Below, piece after piece: positions 1-11,228 of a DNA stretch of 64,000 nt; the first letter of the stretch is position 1, and each line of letters begins with the position of its first letter. The notes beneath the pieces were generated by a model. That model was not told where the DNA came from. It made no database searches and worked only from the letters and a program-made list of their open reading frames with translations. The position numbers were made by a program, and so were the translations under genes. Source of the DNA: Conus ventricosus (taxonomy: Eukaryota; Mollusca; Gastropoda; Neogastropoda; Conidae); assembly GCA_018398815.1 (NCBI GenBank), contig CM031600.1, forward strand, positions 54,005,437 through 54,069,436, in the 5' to 3' direction.

Positions 1-218
1 GGGTTAATCATAGAGGAACATCAAATGAAATAGAAGATAAATGAAAACAAAACAAAAAATAAGAATAATAATAACAAAACAACAACAAAAAATAACAACC
101 AAAAAAAAAAACTAAATAAAATGAGAATAACAATAATGAGAGGAAGGGAGAGAGCGGGGGTAGGGAGTGAGGTGGGCTGGGGAAACATATGTAAGTGTAC
201 TACAACGTACAAGATTGG

Positions 219-307
219 CATGTATGAAACAGACAGTGAAGTGAATATGACAAAGTGCGTACATATTTTTGAACACACAAATTCACGCACGTTCGCACGC
301 ATAGAGA

Positions 308-346
<39 letters not shown>

Positions 347-445
347 CAAGGCACAACATGTATTCATTTTTCGCAAAGCATGAAAATACGTAGAAGGTAT
401 TAAGCAAAGTGAGATGAAATTGGGGGAGGGGGGGGGGGGGGGGAG

Positions 446-486
<41 letters not shown>

Positions 487-1153
487 AGGGATGGAGGGAG
501 AGGGGGAACAGCATGAGATGTAATGATTTGAAATGGAAATGTACTAAAACGTACAATAATTAGCCTGTATAAAATCAGACAGTAAAATGAACATGACAAT
601 AGGGAGGGAAACTCACTAACATATAACTCCTGGTCAGATACCGATATTTCGAAACTTGGTGGTTTCTCCTCAGTGACCGCGGAAAGTGGTAATTTGACTC
701 CTCTGCATGTATGAAAAAGACAGTGAAGTGAATATGACAAAGTGCGTACATATTTTTGAACACACAAATTCACGCACGTTCGCACGCATAGAGAGAGAGA
801 GACAGAGAGAGAGAGAGAGCAGGCAACATGTATTCATTTTTCGCAAAGCATGAAAATACGTAGAAGGTATTAAGCAAAGTGAGATGAAATTGGGGGAGGG
901 GGGGGGGGAGAAAAGTGAAAAGGAGAGAGAGAGAGAGATGGAAGGGAGAGGGGGAACAGCATGAGATGTAATGATTTGAAATGGAAATGTACTAAACGTA
1001 CAATAATTAGCCTGTATAAAATCAGACAGTAAAATGAACATGACAATAGGGAGGGAAACTCACTAACATATAACTCCTGGTCAGATACCGATATTTCGAA
1101 ACTTGGTGGTTTCTCCTCAGTGACCGCGGAAAGTGGTAATTTGACTCCTCTGC
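219..1153. repeat. Two tandem ~450-490 bp GA-rich units
   Basis: The unit beginning CATGTATGAAA occurs at 219 and again at about 706. Each unit holds a CACACAAATTCACGCACG segment, a GA microsatellite, a TACGTAGAAGGTATTAAGC segment, a poly-G tract and a second GA run, and ends at GACTCCTCTGC. The end segment (GATACCGATATTTCGAAACTTGG) recurs at about 1080 and 1710. Long open frames here are low-complexity Ser/Leu translations of the GA runs, not genes. Confidence 0.8.
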
Positions 1154-1379
1154 CTTTTCATTTTAAGAAGAATGCAATCCCAGAAAAGGCTGGTGTGCAA
1201 TACTGTAGTATGTTTGTTGAGTTTTCAAAAAAACCAACCAAAGGTGCCATCTAAGAAGCAAAAGAAAAATCATGAAAGAGCAAAACAAGCTACATTTTCT
1301 TGTGAAAAGTAGAAAATATAAAAAGATATCCTCTAAGACACAAGTGCTGAGGGCCAGTTCTTGGAATGAATCCGCAAGG

Positions 1380-2123
1380 GACTAAAATACAACAAACTAA
1401 TAAATTCAAGGATAAGTACCGAACACCGTTCCAGCAACCCACAGAGCAGCTTGGTGCCGCAATGACTGCAAGAAATATTGAATTATAAACAAAGCTTGCT
1501 CTTATGTCTTAGATTGAAGAAATAGGGGGAGATACGCATTCATACCTGCAGTGGCAGATGATTCTCCCTAACAAACAGTATGTGCTTGAGTGGGTGGATG
1601 GGGAAAAATAAAATAAATGCTTCTAAAAATGAGCCTTCAGCAAGCTTATATTCTCCAAATGGGAGAGACATCCTCCAATAGGGAGGGAAACTCACAAACA
1701 TAAAAACTCCTGGTCAGATACCGATATTTCGAAACTTGGTGGTTTCTCCTCAGTGACCGCGGAAAGTGGTAATTTGACCCCTCTGCTTTTTCAGTTTTAA
1801 AAAGAATGCAATCCCAAAAAGGCTGGTGTGCAATATGTAGTATGTTTCTTCAATCTAAGACATAAGAGCAAGCTTTGTTTTAATTCAAATTTCTTGCAGT
1901 CATTGCGGCACCAAGCTGCTCTGTGGGAGCTGGAACGGTGCTCGGTACTTATCCTTGGAATTTATTAGTTTGTTTTATATATATATATCTCATGATGACA
2001 GCGCAACACGCTCGAAACAAATTTGTAGATAGTTTTAAGATCCCTCTTTTAACTTGTTTTAACTAATGTTACTCCCCAAGGGGTTGAGCACTTAAAAATT
2101 TGTTTTAGGCATTTTAAATTACT

Positions 2124-2173
<50 letters not shown>

Positions 2174-3030
2174 AATATACATCATCATACATGCACACAC
2201 TACCATAATGCGCACACGTCATATATAATATATATATAATACATATATATATAACTATATAAAATATTATATATATATATATTTATATATATAGATATAT
2301 ATATATATACACATACATACATACAAAATACTACATACATACACACACTGTGATATATATATATATACATATATATATATATTATATATATATATATATA
2401 TTTATATATTACAACAACTATAAATTCCAAGGATAAGTACCGCCCGTTGCCAGCACTTACAGAGCAGCTTAGTGTTGCAATGACTGCAAGAAATATTGAA
2501 TAAAAAGCTTGTGAAGGTCATTTTGAAAGCATTTATTTTATTTTTCCCCATTCACCCACTCAAGCACATACTGTTAGTTAGGCAGAATCATCTACCACTG
2601 CAGATATGAATGCGTATCTCCCCCCATTTCTTCAATCTAAGACATAAGAGCAAGCTTTGTTTTATAATTCAATATATTTATATATATATATATATAAGCT
2701 TTATATATTTATATATATATATTATATATATTTTATATATATATATATTATATATATATATCCCCTTGGAGAATATAAGCTTGCTGAAGGCTCATTTTGA
2801 GAAGCATTTATTTATTTTTCCCCATTCACCACTCAAGACTACTGATTAAATTAGGCAGAATCATCTACGACTGCAGATAAAGAATGCGTCTCTCCCTATT
2901 TCTTCAATCTAAGACATAGAGCAAGCTTTGTTTATATCCAATGTTTCGCAGCTCATTGCAACACCAAGCTGCTCTGTAGTTGCTGGAACGGTTGCTACGG
3001 ACTTATCCTTGGAATTTAAATTAGTTGATC
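1380..3030. repeat. Fold-back cluster of alternating inverted copies
   Basis: A segment of roughly 150-250 bp with landmarks GCTTGCTCTTATGTCTTAG, CAGAGCAGCTTGGTGCCGC and CTGCAGTGGCAGATGATTC appears forward at about 1385-1670. It is reverse-complemented at 1848-1970, forward again near 2415-2500, and reversed again at 2575-2665 and 2850-3020. TA-rich microsatellites separate the arms. This suits a fold-back or MITE-type element that inserted into itself. No coding sequence was recognised. Confidence 0.75.
2219..2422. repeat. (TA)n microsatellite
   Basis: About 200 bp of imperfect TA repeat with short TACATACA interruptions, inside the fold-back cluster. The Tyr/Ile-rich open frames over it are simple-repeat translations. 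Confidence 0.9.
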
Positions 3031-3763
3031 TGTATATCTAATGCTGAACAATTAACTAGTGGGAGAAAAAATTGCAGGTTAAACAATTCTTCAGTCATTA
3101 TAGTAACGATTTTGCAAAGATTTTTATTAAAAAAAAAGTTAAGATGAAGAAATGGGGGAAATATTTATTAAATATATGAAATCCTTCAATAGCTGCCTGA
3201 GGGACCATCGTACTCCCTATTCGAAGGCAGATCTATTTGTATTGCATGCTCTGGGCCTTTCGTCCGCTGGATCGGAGTCATCAGGGGACACGGCTGATTG
3301 TGTATTTCAAAATCTTGATACATGAAAAAAAAAAAGAGAAAAAAATTAGAAAGACAAATTTGTTAAGTACATGAAAATGGGATGATTTATGCTTTTGAGA
3401 TTACTTGGATTACTTATGGTTTTTAATTTTATTTTTTTAATATTTTTTTTAAAAATATTTTTTACCGCAGAGATGGGTAAGTTAAGTGTTTTTGAAAGTT
3501 GTGGTACAATGGATTTGTTTGATGATTCTGGAAGGGAGTTCCACAAAGAGGTTCCGAGTACGTTAGACTTGATTTAAAATAGGTCAATTCTGGGGATTGG
3601 GATATGGAGTTTGTGAGAGTTTCTCGACGAGACTTTTGAGAATCGTCTCATTAAAGTTGTTGGAGCATTCCGGTCAGAATCTTGTGCATCATTAGCCCTT
3701 TGTTGTATTTGAGTCTCTGGCTGAATGGAAGAATGTGAAGATGTTTAGAGAGAGAGAGAGAGA

Positions 3764-3825
<62 letters not shown>

Positions 3826-4934
3826 ATGGAGGAAACTATTGACACAGAAATTCCAAAAGACGGGACTGATGAAAAAAAGGACTTCGAAAAAATACTGGTG
3901 ACAGACCACAAAAGGTAAAATAGTGGATGACAGTAGGGGGTGGGGTGAAGAGAAAGAGAGAAAGAAAAAAGAAGGAAGAGTCAAAAATAGTGAAGAATTC
4001 GGGAAACTATCAGCACCCGATTTCCAGATACCCAGCTTACAGTTCAAACTGAAATATCCCTGATATTTTAACAGATTCCGGGAGGGTTGGGGGGGGATAG
4101 TATTAGGGGGTTGGGTAGAAAAGGCCGGGGCACAGTAAGTTATCGTCGATGAAAACAAGAGTGAACTGTTGTGTAGTTGTAAATTTGCTATGTTGGTTGT
4201 TGCATTTTTTGGATTACTTCCAGACTACCTTTTTTTGTCTATTCATTCTGACATAATTAATGATTACCTTGCACAAATTGGCATCCCAAGAGCGTTTTCA
4301 CTGAGCCAGTACAAGCATAAGTCACTTCAGAATATGTGGCGAGGGTTGCAGAGGTGGTGGCGGTGTATATGTTTATGTATATCCATATGTATATGTGTGC
4401 TGGAGTAACATTTGCTTGTCGTACCCCCTTCCCCTTTAACACAAGCCTATGTTCTGAAGTTGTGAATTTTAACCTGTACCGATTTTGATGTTTGCTTCAC
4501 TTCTTATCTGGACATTAAGACATCGGGATAAAACGTTATTATCATTTCAATTTTTGCATGTACTGCATAAATGTGTGTGTCCTTGAAGCCTTGAGGAACG
4601 GCGTCCTGTGTTTTAAACCTGGGATTGTCCCTTTTTTTAAAACAAAAACAAAAACAAACACCAATTGTGAAACCTTCTTGATTTATATTCATTAGTTACT
4701 GACTGCCATGAAGTGTGTCTGTTATATGTTCACTTTTTGATCTTTTTACACAGATTTTAATCTACTACTTTATTTAAATTCTTACTTACTCCTTCCCCGA
4801 GAGCTATGGTTGTTTCTTGTGGGTTTTCTGTTCTGTTCTTTTCTTTCTTTTTTTGTAGTGGGGGAAGTGAGGGGGCACATTTCATAAAATCAGACGGATC
4901 CACTCGATTTTCAAGAGTTTTGCTTTCTGCTTAT
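3030..4934. other. Non-coding repeat-rich stretch, no gene seen
   Basis: Holds A/T-rich DNA and a GA microsatellite (about 3748-3826). A motif around 3260-3290 (CCTTTCGTCCGCTGGATC) looks like the tail of a dispersed retroelement. An open frame at 4169-4408 reads FFGLLPDYLFLSIHSDIIND and is partly kept in R2 (39578-39850), but it diverges by frameshift and has no recognisable domain. I do not call it a gene. Confidence 0.6.
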
Positions 4935-5284
4935 GTGGATGTGGCCCCAGTCAGCAGGTAAACCAGGGATCCAGCAGATGTGAATGTGCCTCCAGTCAGC
5001 AGGTAAACCAGGATCCAGCAGATGTGGATGTGCCTCCAATCAGCAGGTAAACCAGGTTCAGCAGATGTGGATGTGCCTCCAGTCAGCAGGTAAACCAGGA
5101 TCCAGCAGATGTGGATGTAGCTCCAGTCAGCAGATAAACAGGATCCAGCAGATGTGGATGTGGCTCCAGTCAGCAGGTAAACCAGGATCCAGCAGATGTG
5201 GATGTGCCTCCAGTCAGCAGGTAAACCAGGATCCAGCAGATGCGGATGTGCCTCCAGTCAGCAGGTAAACCAGGAGCCAGCAGA
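4935..5284. repeat. 44 bp minisatellite, about 8 units
   Basis: Eight head-to-tail units of about 44 bp. Each contains GTGGATGTGCCTCCAGTCAG, then CAGGTAAACCAGGATCCAGC. Because 44 is not a multiple of 3, one open frame cycles through all three readings of the unit, giving an artificial Cys/Gln-rich peptide. Seven of the eight units have CAG followed by GTAAAC, a match to the metazoan 5' splice-site consensus. One unit has CAGATAAAC instead. Confidence 0.92.
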
Positions 5285-5407
5285 AAGCCTGGCGAGCTCT
5301 TCACGGAGCAAAATATCTGTCGCTTGCTGGTCTTGCTGACCTCCCCTTCGGAGAACCCGTGAAAGGAATTTGACCATTAACAGTAGCTCTACGATATACT
5401 CACCTTT

Positions 5408-5565
5408 CCAATCAAATGCCTTATCCTTATCGGCGTGGAACATCGCCAAACATCAGGATCCTCCCCCACCCCCTCAAAAAAAAAAAGGGGGGGGGGGGAG
5501 CGGGGTGGTATCGTCACCTCAATTCTGAATAGGCGCCAGAGTGATCGCACCTTTGCCCACCTTTG
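5408..5565 (+). repeat. Left arm of long-range inverted repeat
   Basis: Contains CCTTATCCTTATCGGCG, GGAACATCGCCAAACATCAGG, a C/A/G homopolymer block, and CCAGAGTGATCGCACC. Its reverse complement is found at about 9775-9937 at roughly 75-85% identity by eye. The two arms face each other around a 4.2 kb interior containing the CR1-like LINE. Confidence 0.7.
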
Positions 5566-5624
5566 CGGGGAGGTGGGGAGGGTATCTGATTATTTGGACA
5601 GGGAAGCACATCGTAACACAACTT

Positions 5625-6260
5625 TTAGTAGTAAAATTCCCTTTGCCTCATAATTACCTGTTAAACAAATGCCCGAATTTCAAAAAGGATGGTGGGTGAA
5701 TCCTGCCGGGAGATGGCCTGTTTAAAATTCATAGGAGAATGTGTCTGTGCATTTTCTCCAGCCCAGCTCAGTGTTCAAATGCTCAAAACCATTTTAATCG
5801 TCTCTCTTAGCCATTTGGTGGCGCACTGAATAGTTTCCGCTCTCCCTTAATTTAAAGACGAGAAGGCACAATCAAAGATAAACTACTAGCAGGATCAGGA
5901 AAAGGAGGAGTCAAAAACAAAACAAAACAAAAAAAAAACAAACAAATGCCAAGGCTCTTGATCCATAACCACAGAAGCCTGGTGAATTACCTGCTTGAGC
6001 CAGGAGCTTATCGTCTGGCATCACCTGGCCACACCATAGAAAGGAACTCACGGAGTCTGACTCTGCCCCTGGAGGTACTTCCACTGTGCTCTGACCGGAC
6101 AGTTAACCTGCTCCACCTTCGATCATCTGCCTGGGATTTGATGACGAAGGGACCAGCAGAAACAAGGTCATCATCAGGGACCGTTGTTTGGGCTTAGCGA
6201 TATTGGCCAGGGATGAAGGGCACATAGAATGACTGAGCCATCATCGTGCCACTTCAGGGA
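5625..6260. repeat. Dispersed repeat, copy a
   Basis: Shares ordered blocks with 16518-17560: TAGTAAAATTCC, AATTACCTGT..AACAAATG, AGGATCAGGAAAAG, GAGTCTGACTCTGCCC, GACCGGACAGTTAACCTG, and a GATGACGAAG segment. The blocks diverge by about 20-25% with extra sequence in the longer copy. It looks like an old non-autonomous element. No coding domain or terminal repeat was recognised. Confidence 0.65.
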
Positions 6261-6555
6261 CCGTGCGGATCCCTGGAGAAGGCATGAACCTCACTTACCC
6301 TACAAGCCGAAGCCAGGGTGACGAAGAAGCATGTCTTTAGCGAGAGGTTGCCGACAGAGCATTCGACGAGAATCCCAGGACCACACAACACTTTTCTCTG
6401 TGGCCACCCTGCTCTGAAGGGCTGGAATGGGGGAAAGATTGGAAACGTGTGTGCACACATCCTTTCCCTGGGCATCACCAGTGCAGCCGCTGCATGGACT
6501 GTGGAGTCCTGGACTGAGAACACAAAAGACAGAAAGCTGTTGCTTCATTCTGTTG

Positions 6556-7055
6556 CAACCAGGTCAATATGTGGGATCCTATAGCACTGACAAATGATCC
6601 TGAAGACAGATTTGTTAACATCCGCTCCCACGGATGACCATCCGCTCCTGTTTGACCCTTCATTAAGGGGGATGTGTCTCACAAGCAGAATTATCCTCAT
6701 TGTCCTCTTGAATAAAACAACAACAACAACAAAACAAACAAAAAGGCGAGCTCCTTCGCCGAAGAAAAGGAGAAAACGGATCTTGCTGAGTTTTTATATC
6801 AAGGCAGCAACCAGGTCAATATGTGGGATCCTATAGCACTGACAAATGATCCTGAAGACAGATTTGTTAACATCCGCTCCGACGGATGACCATCCGCTCC
6901 TGTTTGACCCTTCATTAAGGGGGATGTGTCTCACAAGCAGAATTATCCTCATTGTCCTCTTGAATAAAACAACAACAACAACAAAAACAAACAAAAAGGC
7001 GAGCCCTTCGCCGAGAAAAGGAGAAAACGGATCTTCCCTGAGTTTTTATATCAGC
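6556..7055 (+). repeat. Two tandem ~250 bp units just upstream of the LINE
   Basis: GCAACCAGGTCAATATGTGG begins a unit at about 6556 and again at 6805. Both carry GACAGATTTGTTAACATCCG, a (CAA)n stretch and the small hairpin GGCGAGCTCCTTCGCC, and both end at GAGTTTTTATATCA. The second unit runs directly into the LINE endonuclease segment. The units could be 5' UTR monomers of the LINE or an unrelated duplication. Confidence 0.8.
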
Positions 7056-9755
7056 AAAAATAGTGAAGTTTATTTTGTAGGATTAATTTCAAGAATAGGA
7101 CCTGTCATTGTTGGATCAGTTTACAGACCCACTCAGATGAAAATGTAGGGTTCGTCTATTTGCAGAGACATTTCTAACATTGTTTTGGCTAATAGGAAGG
7201 CAATATTATGGATTGGTGGAGACTTTAATTTACCAGATATTGATTGGGGTGAAGATGCCATACTTGGTAAATCAATACAGTAAAAATATTAATACTCAGT
7301 TTTTTGATGCCACCAAAGGACCTTGGATTAGTACAGTCAGTTGAATCACCAACTCGTGGTAAGGCATTCCTGGATTTATTTTTACCAATTGTCCAGGCGC
7401 TTTAGGCAATCAGGATTAATTGCAGGCTGGGTGATATGGACATAGTTCTCTTAGAGAGTAACTTTCAACCCTTTCGAAGAAAACCCCCTAAACGTACCAT
7501 CAGACTCTGGAACCAAGCAGATTTACCAAAATTGCGCAGGGATACTTATAATTTCAGTCGTCGTTTTTTGAGGTCCCATAGTGTTAAAGATAATGTCAGT
7601 GATCTTTGGAAGTGTATATAAACTAACTTGGAATTTTATTATGGATGACAACATACCTACTAAAATAACTTCAAGCAAGAACCACCAGCCATGGATTACT
7701 ACTAAAACTAAACGTTTGTTGAGAAGGAAACATCGTTTCTTTAAGAAATTGAAACTACATCCTAATTCAGAAAGATTTACTGGTTAGGTATAAACATATT
7801 AAGAGAAGGTGTCAGAGAGAATGTAGACTTGCTCACTCCAATTATGTTTAATTCGATGATTTCGGAAGGTGATAATCAAAACAGAAATTATGGTCTTACA
7901 TAAGGAGTAGAGACAGGACAACATTGGGATTCCAGACCTGAGAAACAACCAGAATAACCTATACAGGACCTGAAGGGAAAGCAAACTTACTAAACAAGCA
8001 GTTTGTTCAGTTTTCTCAAATCCCAAACCTTTTAATTAATGTTAGACTAATGAAAAACAAAGCTACTGGTCCCGATGGCGTTCCTGGCAAGCTCTTAAAA
8101 TTATGTGCAATGAATTGAGTGAGGTATACCAATTACTTTTACCAAGCTTCACTGGACCAGGGAGTAATACCTGATGAGTGGCGAGATGCGAGCATTGTTC
8201 CCTTATTTAAAAAGGGTGACAAAACAAAAGCAGAGAACTATAGACCTGTATCTCTTACATCCCATATCAGCTAAATTACTTGAATCACATAATATATAGT
8301 AGCATAATGGACCATCTTGACAATATGATTTCTTAAATAACGCCCAGCATGGTTTTAGACAGCGGAGTTGTGAGACTCAACTTATAACAACTCTCAATGA
8401 TTTTAGTAACTGTCTTAACAACAGACAGCAAATAGATGCAATTTTATTAGATTTTTCTAAGCCTTTGATAAGGTTGACATGAGGGCCTGCTGCTTAAATT
8501 AGAACACATTGGCATTGGCGGTTCTTTGCTAAAAATGGGCTAGATCATTCCTCGTTGGGAGAACGCAGAAAGTTGTTGTGGAAGGGTCGTCATCCCATTG
8601 TAAACCAGTCTTGTCGGGAGTACCACAGGGAACTGTTTTGGGGCCCTTGTTTTTCTTAATTTATATAAATGACATAAGTAGAAATCTCTCTCCTGGAACT
8701 ACTATAAGGCTTTTTGCAGATGACAGTTTAGTATATAGAACAATCAGAAGCAAGAATGATACACGCATTCTACAAGGAGATCTAAACGCTTTACAAGAGT
8801 GGGAAAGAACTTGGAAAATGGAATTTCATCCTCAAAGTGCCAAGTGTTGCGTATATGTAACAAACGCTCACTAATTAGATCAGATTATTCTATCCATAAT
8901 ACTATTCTTAAAGAAACTAATGCTGCAAAATATTTAGGCGTGATTATAGATAGTCGTCTCAAATGGAAAGAACATTACAATTTAGTATGTAAGAAAGCAA
9001 ATAACATCTTAGCTTTCTTACACAGGAATATCAATGACTGCCCCCAAAAGGTTAAAGACGACTGCTACAAAACACTGGTTAGACCAGTATTGGAATATGG
9101 TTGCTCAGTTTGGGATCCTTACCATCTAAAGGACATTGATAACCTTGAAAAGATTCAGAAGAGAGCAGCACGGTTCGTAACAGGGAACCACATCAGAGAA
9201 AAGGGAATACTAGAAGAACATGAGGAAATTAGAATGGAAACCCTTAGAGAGAGAAGAGCTTTTATTAAACTTAACACCTTTTTCAAAGGCAGAGCTAAAG
9301 TAATTGATATTCCAATGGAACAACTAGTATTGAATAAAAGTAGTACCAGGAGTGGCGGTCAATGTTGTACCATACCTGCATCATTCAAATATTGACAGCC
9401 ACTTACATTCTTTTTATCCCAGTTCTGTACGCTGTGGAACTCACTGCCGGGTGGCCATCAAGATTGCCACAAATGCAATCTCATTCAAAAACAAATTGAT
9501 TCGACAGTTTTGAGATCTGCATATTGACGATTTTTCTATTTTACTTCCCTGATATTTACTATTACCTGGGCCTGAATTTGGCCATTGCTTTTATCTTCTT
9601 GAATATCGGGTGCGACCCCTTGTTGCTAAATTTGCTCCAGGGGCAACAGTCTGAGTCGCACTGTTTTTTGTTATTTTATTTTACTTTTTAACATGCGCGC
9701 TGGTGACCTACTCGTTTTTGAGTGAACCAGTATTTTAGGAAGAGAAGAGAAGAGC
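7056..9755 (+). mobile_element. CR1/Jockey-superfamily non-LTR retrotransposon, 5'-truncated (R1)
   Basis: The element begins inside an AP-type endonuclease domain (GSVYRP near 7115, IGGDFNLPDIDW at about 7212-7250). A full reverse transcriptase follows, then a 3' UTR and a short (GAA/GAGA) tail at about 9737-9755. The N-terminal endonuclease and any ORF1 are missing, so it cannot be complete. The frame is broken many times, so it is inactive as written. The single-letter tail and RT motifs suggest CR1/L2/Rex-like. The exact clade needs a tree. The same insertion is present in R2, so it predates the duplication or haplotype split. Confidence 0.85.
7060..9395 (+). pseudogene. LINE endonuclease-reverse transcriptase remnant
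   Basis: RT copies element RNA into DNA at a nicked target, and the EN domain makes the nick. Visible in order: GGDFNLPDIDW (EN), a WITTKTKRLLRRKHRFFKK linker, ATGPDGVPGK (RT block near 8065), DAILLDFS then KPFDKVD-like residues (about 8435-8480), SGVPQGTVLGPLFFLIYIND (about 8610-8670), the catalytic FADD at about 8713-8724, and AAKYLGVIIDSRLKW near 8925. A C-terminal RPVLEYGCSVWDP follows at about 9083. The longest intact pieces are 8578-8874 and 8799-9395, in different frames. At least six frame changes separate the blocks. Confidence 0.85.
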
Positions 9756-9774
9756 TGACTATCGTGAACTCACT

Positions 9775-9937
9775 ACGGAGGTCACTCTGGCTCCCATCCT
9801 TACATGAGGTGAAGATCCATCCCGCTCTCCAATTTCTTCTCTTTTTTTTTGGTGGGGGGGGGGGGGGGGGGGGCGGGGGGAGGAGGGATCCTGATGTTTG
9901 GCGATGTTCCACGCCGAGTAAGGATAAGGCATCTGTT
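9775..9937 (-). repeat. Right arm of long-range inverted repeat
   Basis: Reverse complement of the 5408-5565 arm: GGATCCTGATGTTTGGCG, ATGTTCCACGCCG, TAAGGATAAGGCAT and the CACTCTGGCTCC block. A poly-G run (about 9853-9879) replaces the C/G block of the left arm. It follows the LINE tail directly. Confidence 0.7.
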
Positions 9938-10164
9938 TGCACAGATTAATTATGAGAAAAACTAACAGCGCACTCTCTGGAGGATTACTTCTCGTACTCC
10001 CTTCCCCTCAAACACTCGTCTGTCTTGTGAAGCAACTAGAAATTAAAGGTATGTGGGCAAGGATTTCTACTCCTTTTTCTTCTCTATATATATGTCTATA
10101 TATGCATATATTATATATTATCTATATATCTGTGCGTATATGTGTGTGTAAGGACAGGATGCCA

Positions 10165-10165
<1 letters not shown>

Positions 10166-10205
<40 letters not shown>

Positions 10206-10210
10206 GGGTT
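10166..10210. repeat. (GA)n then poly-G
   Basis: A short GA microsatellite running into a G tract, about 50 bp before esterase exon C. Confidence 0.85.
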
Positions 10211-10256
10211 CTGGCAAAGAAATGGTACTGATCAGGTTGAGCCCTCTGTCACACAG

Positions 10257-10407
10257 GCGCAGAACATGCAGATGAACTTCAGTACGTGTTTGGCTACCCC
10301 CTCATTGACGATCACATGTGGAATGGTTTCGTCACCAGTTGGACTGACGAAGACAAACGTGTCTCAGATGACGTCTCGACGCTCTGGACCAATTTCGCCA
10401 AATATGG
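10257..10407 (+). CDS. Carboxylesterase/cholinesterase-family exon C (R1)
   Basis: Penultimate coding exon of an alpha/beta-hydrolase esterase (COesterase family), enzymes or adhesion proteins that cleave or once cleaved carboxyl esters. The exon reads AEHADELQYVFGYPLIDD, then a WTNFAKYG end. The His of the HxxE motif is the position of the catalytic His in active members. The acceptor is CACACAG/GC and the donor is GG/GTGTGT. Its phase joins exactly to exon B of the L copies (TGGCAAG plus GC). The nucleophile Ser and acidic residue lie in upstream exons not in this window, so an active enzyme cannot be told from a cholinesterase-like adhesion protein. Confidence 0.85.
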
Positions 10408-10699
10408 GTGTGTTTTGGACGTCTGCCCGTGGGCGCACTGTACTGCATATGTGTGTGCGTGCGTGCGTGTGTGTGTAATAATGTGCAAGTGGATATGGTA
10501 CAAGGGATGATTGGTACGTGGTACACGTGCGCGGTTGTGTCCTTTGTGCGATTGCGCGCACATATGCGCGGAACACACACACACACACGCATACTGCAAG
10601 AGTCTGCGTGTATTTATAAAAAAAAGAAAAGGAAAAAAAGAAAAAAGAAAAAAAACGTTTTGCCTACAAAAGCATTCATCACTTTTTGTTTTCTGGCAG

Positions 10700-10903
10700 A
10701 AACCGACCCCTGGCGACAACACGAATGTCAAATGGCTGCCATGGACACGGACGAGTCCAAATTACTTAGACATAGGGGGGACAGATCGAGCTCTGAGTGG
10801 GATCCGAGCCAAACAAATGGCTGTGTGGAGCAACACCATTCTTCGGCTGAGAGAGGGCCAGACTCTATCATTGGCTGAACTGATGGAAGCGAAGGGGAGG
10901 TAG
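10700..10903 (+). CDS. Carboxylesterase-family terminal exon D (R1)
   Basis: Last coding exon, after a TTCTGGCAG acceptor. It encodes PTPGDN..VKWLPWTRTSPN, YLDIGGTDRALSGIRAKQMA, then VWSNTILRLREG and a TAG stop at 10901-10903. This is the usual C-terminal core of the family: the W..F/Y..P..YL strand and the helix with the conserved W. The exon C donor phase and the exon D start are off by one base, which suggests a base missing from the AAACCGACCCC run. There is no hydrophobic tail or GPI-type signal after the helix. Confidence 0.82.
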   Translation, partial: KPTPGDNTNVKWLPWTRTSPNYLDIGGTDRALSGIRAKQMAVWSNTILRLREGQTLSLAELMEAKGR

Positions 10904-11116
10904 ATTTTAGACATTCGTTTTTGATACATTTTGATGGCCCATGTGTAATGTCGTTTGAACAGTTAGCTACAAGCAGGTTTGATATCAAGGTTCACCCAAG
11001 GTGAGATGGCAGAAGAAATGACATATGCATACAAGTGTCCATCTGAGTGTGTTTGTATTTCCACATGTATGTGCATGCATGTTCAATGTGTGCTCCTGTG
11101 GGTGCGTGCGCGCATG

Positions 11117-11164
11117 TGTGTGTGTGTGTGGTGTGTGTGGTGTGTGTGTGCGTGTGTGTCAGAG

Positions 11165-11210
<46 letters not shown>

Positions 11211-11228
11211 CGTGTGTGTGTGTGTGGT
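11117..11228. repeat. (GT)n-(GA)n-(GT)n compound microsatellite
   Basis: About 40 bp of GT, 50 bp of GA, then GT again. Cys/Val and Arg/Glu open frames over it are artefacts. The R2 counterpart (46437-46547) differs in repeat numbers. Confidence 0.9.

Noticed and set aside
21..785. 254-codon - strand open frame rich in Leu/Ser
   Set aside because: Translation of GA/CT microsatellites; no domain, and its length changes with repeat number in R2.
4984..5268. 94-codon Cys/Gln/Gly repeat protein
   Set aside because: Product of a 44 bp minisatellite read through all three frames.
4935..5284. CRISPR-like array
   Set aside because: Units are contiguous with no unique spacers, in a eukaryotic intron.
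10312..10731. - strand frame over esterase exons C and D
   Set aside because: Antisense shadow of a clearly spliced + strand esterase.
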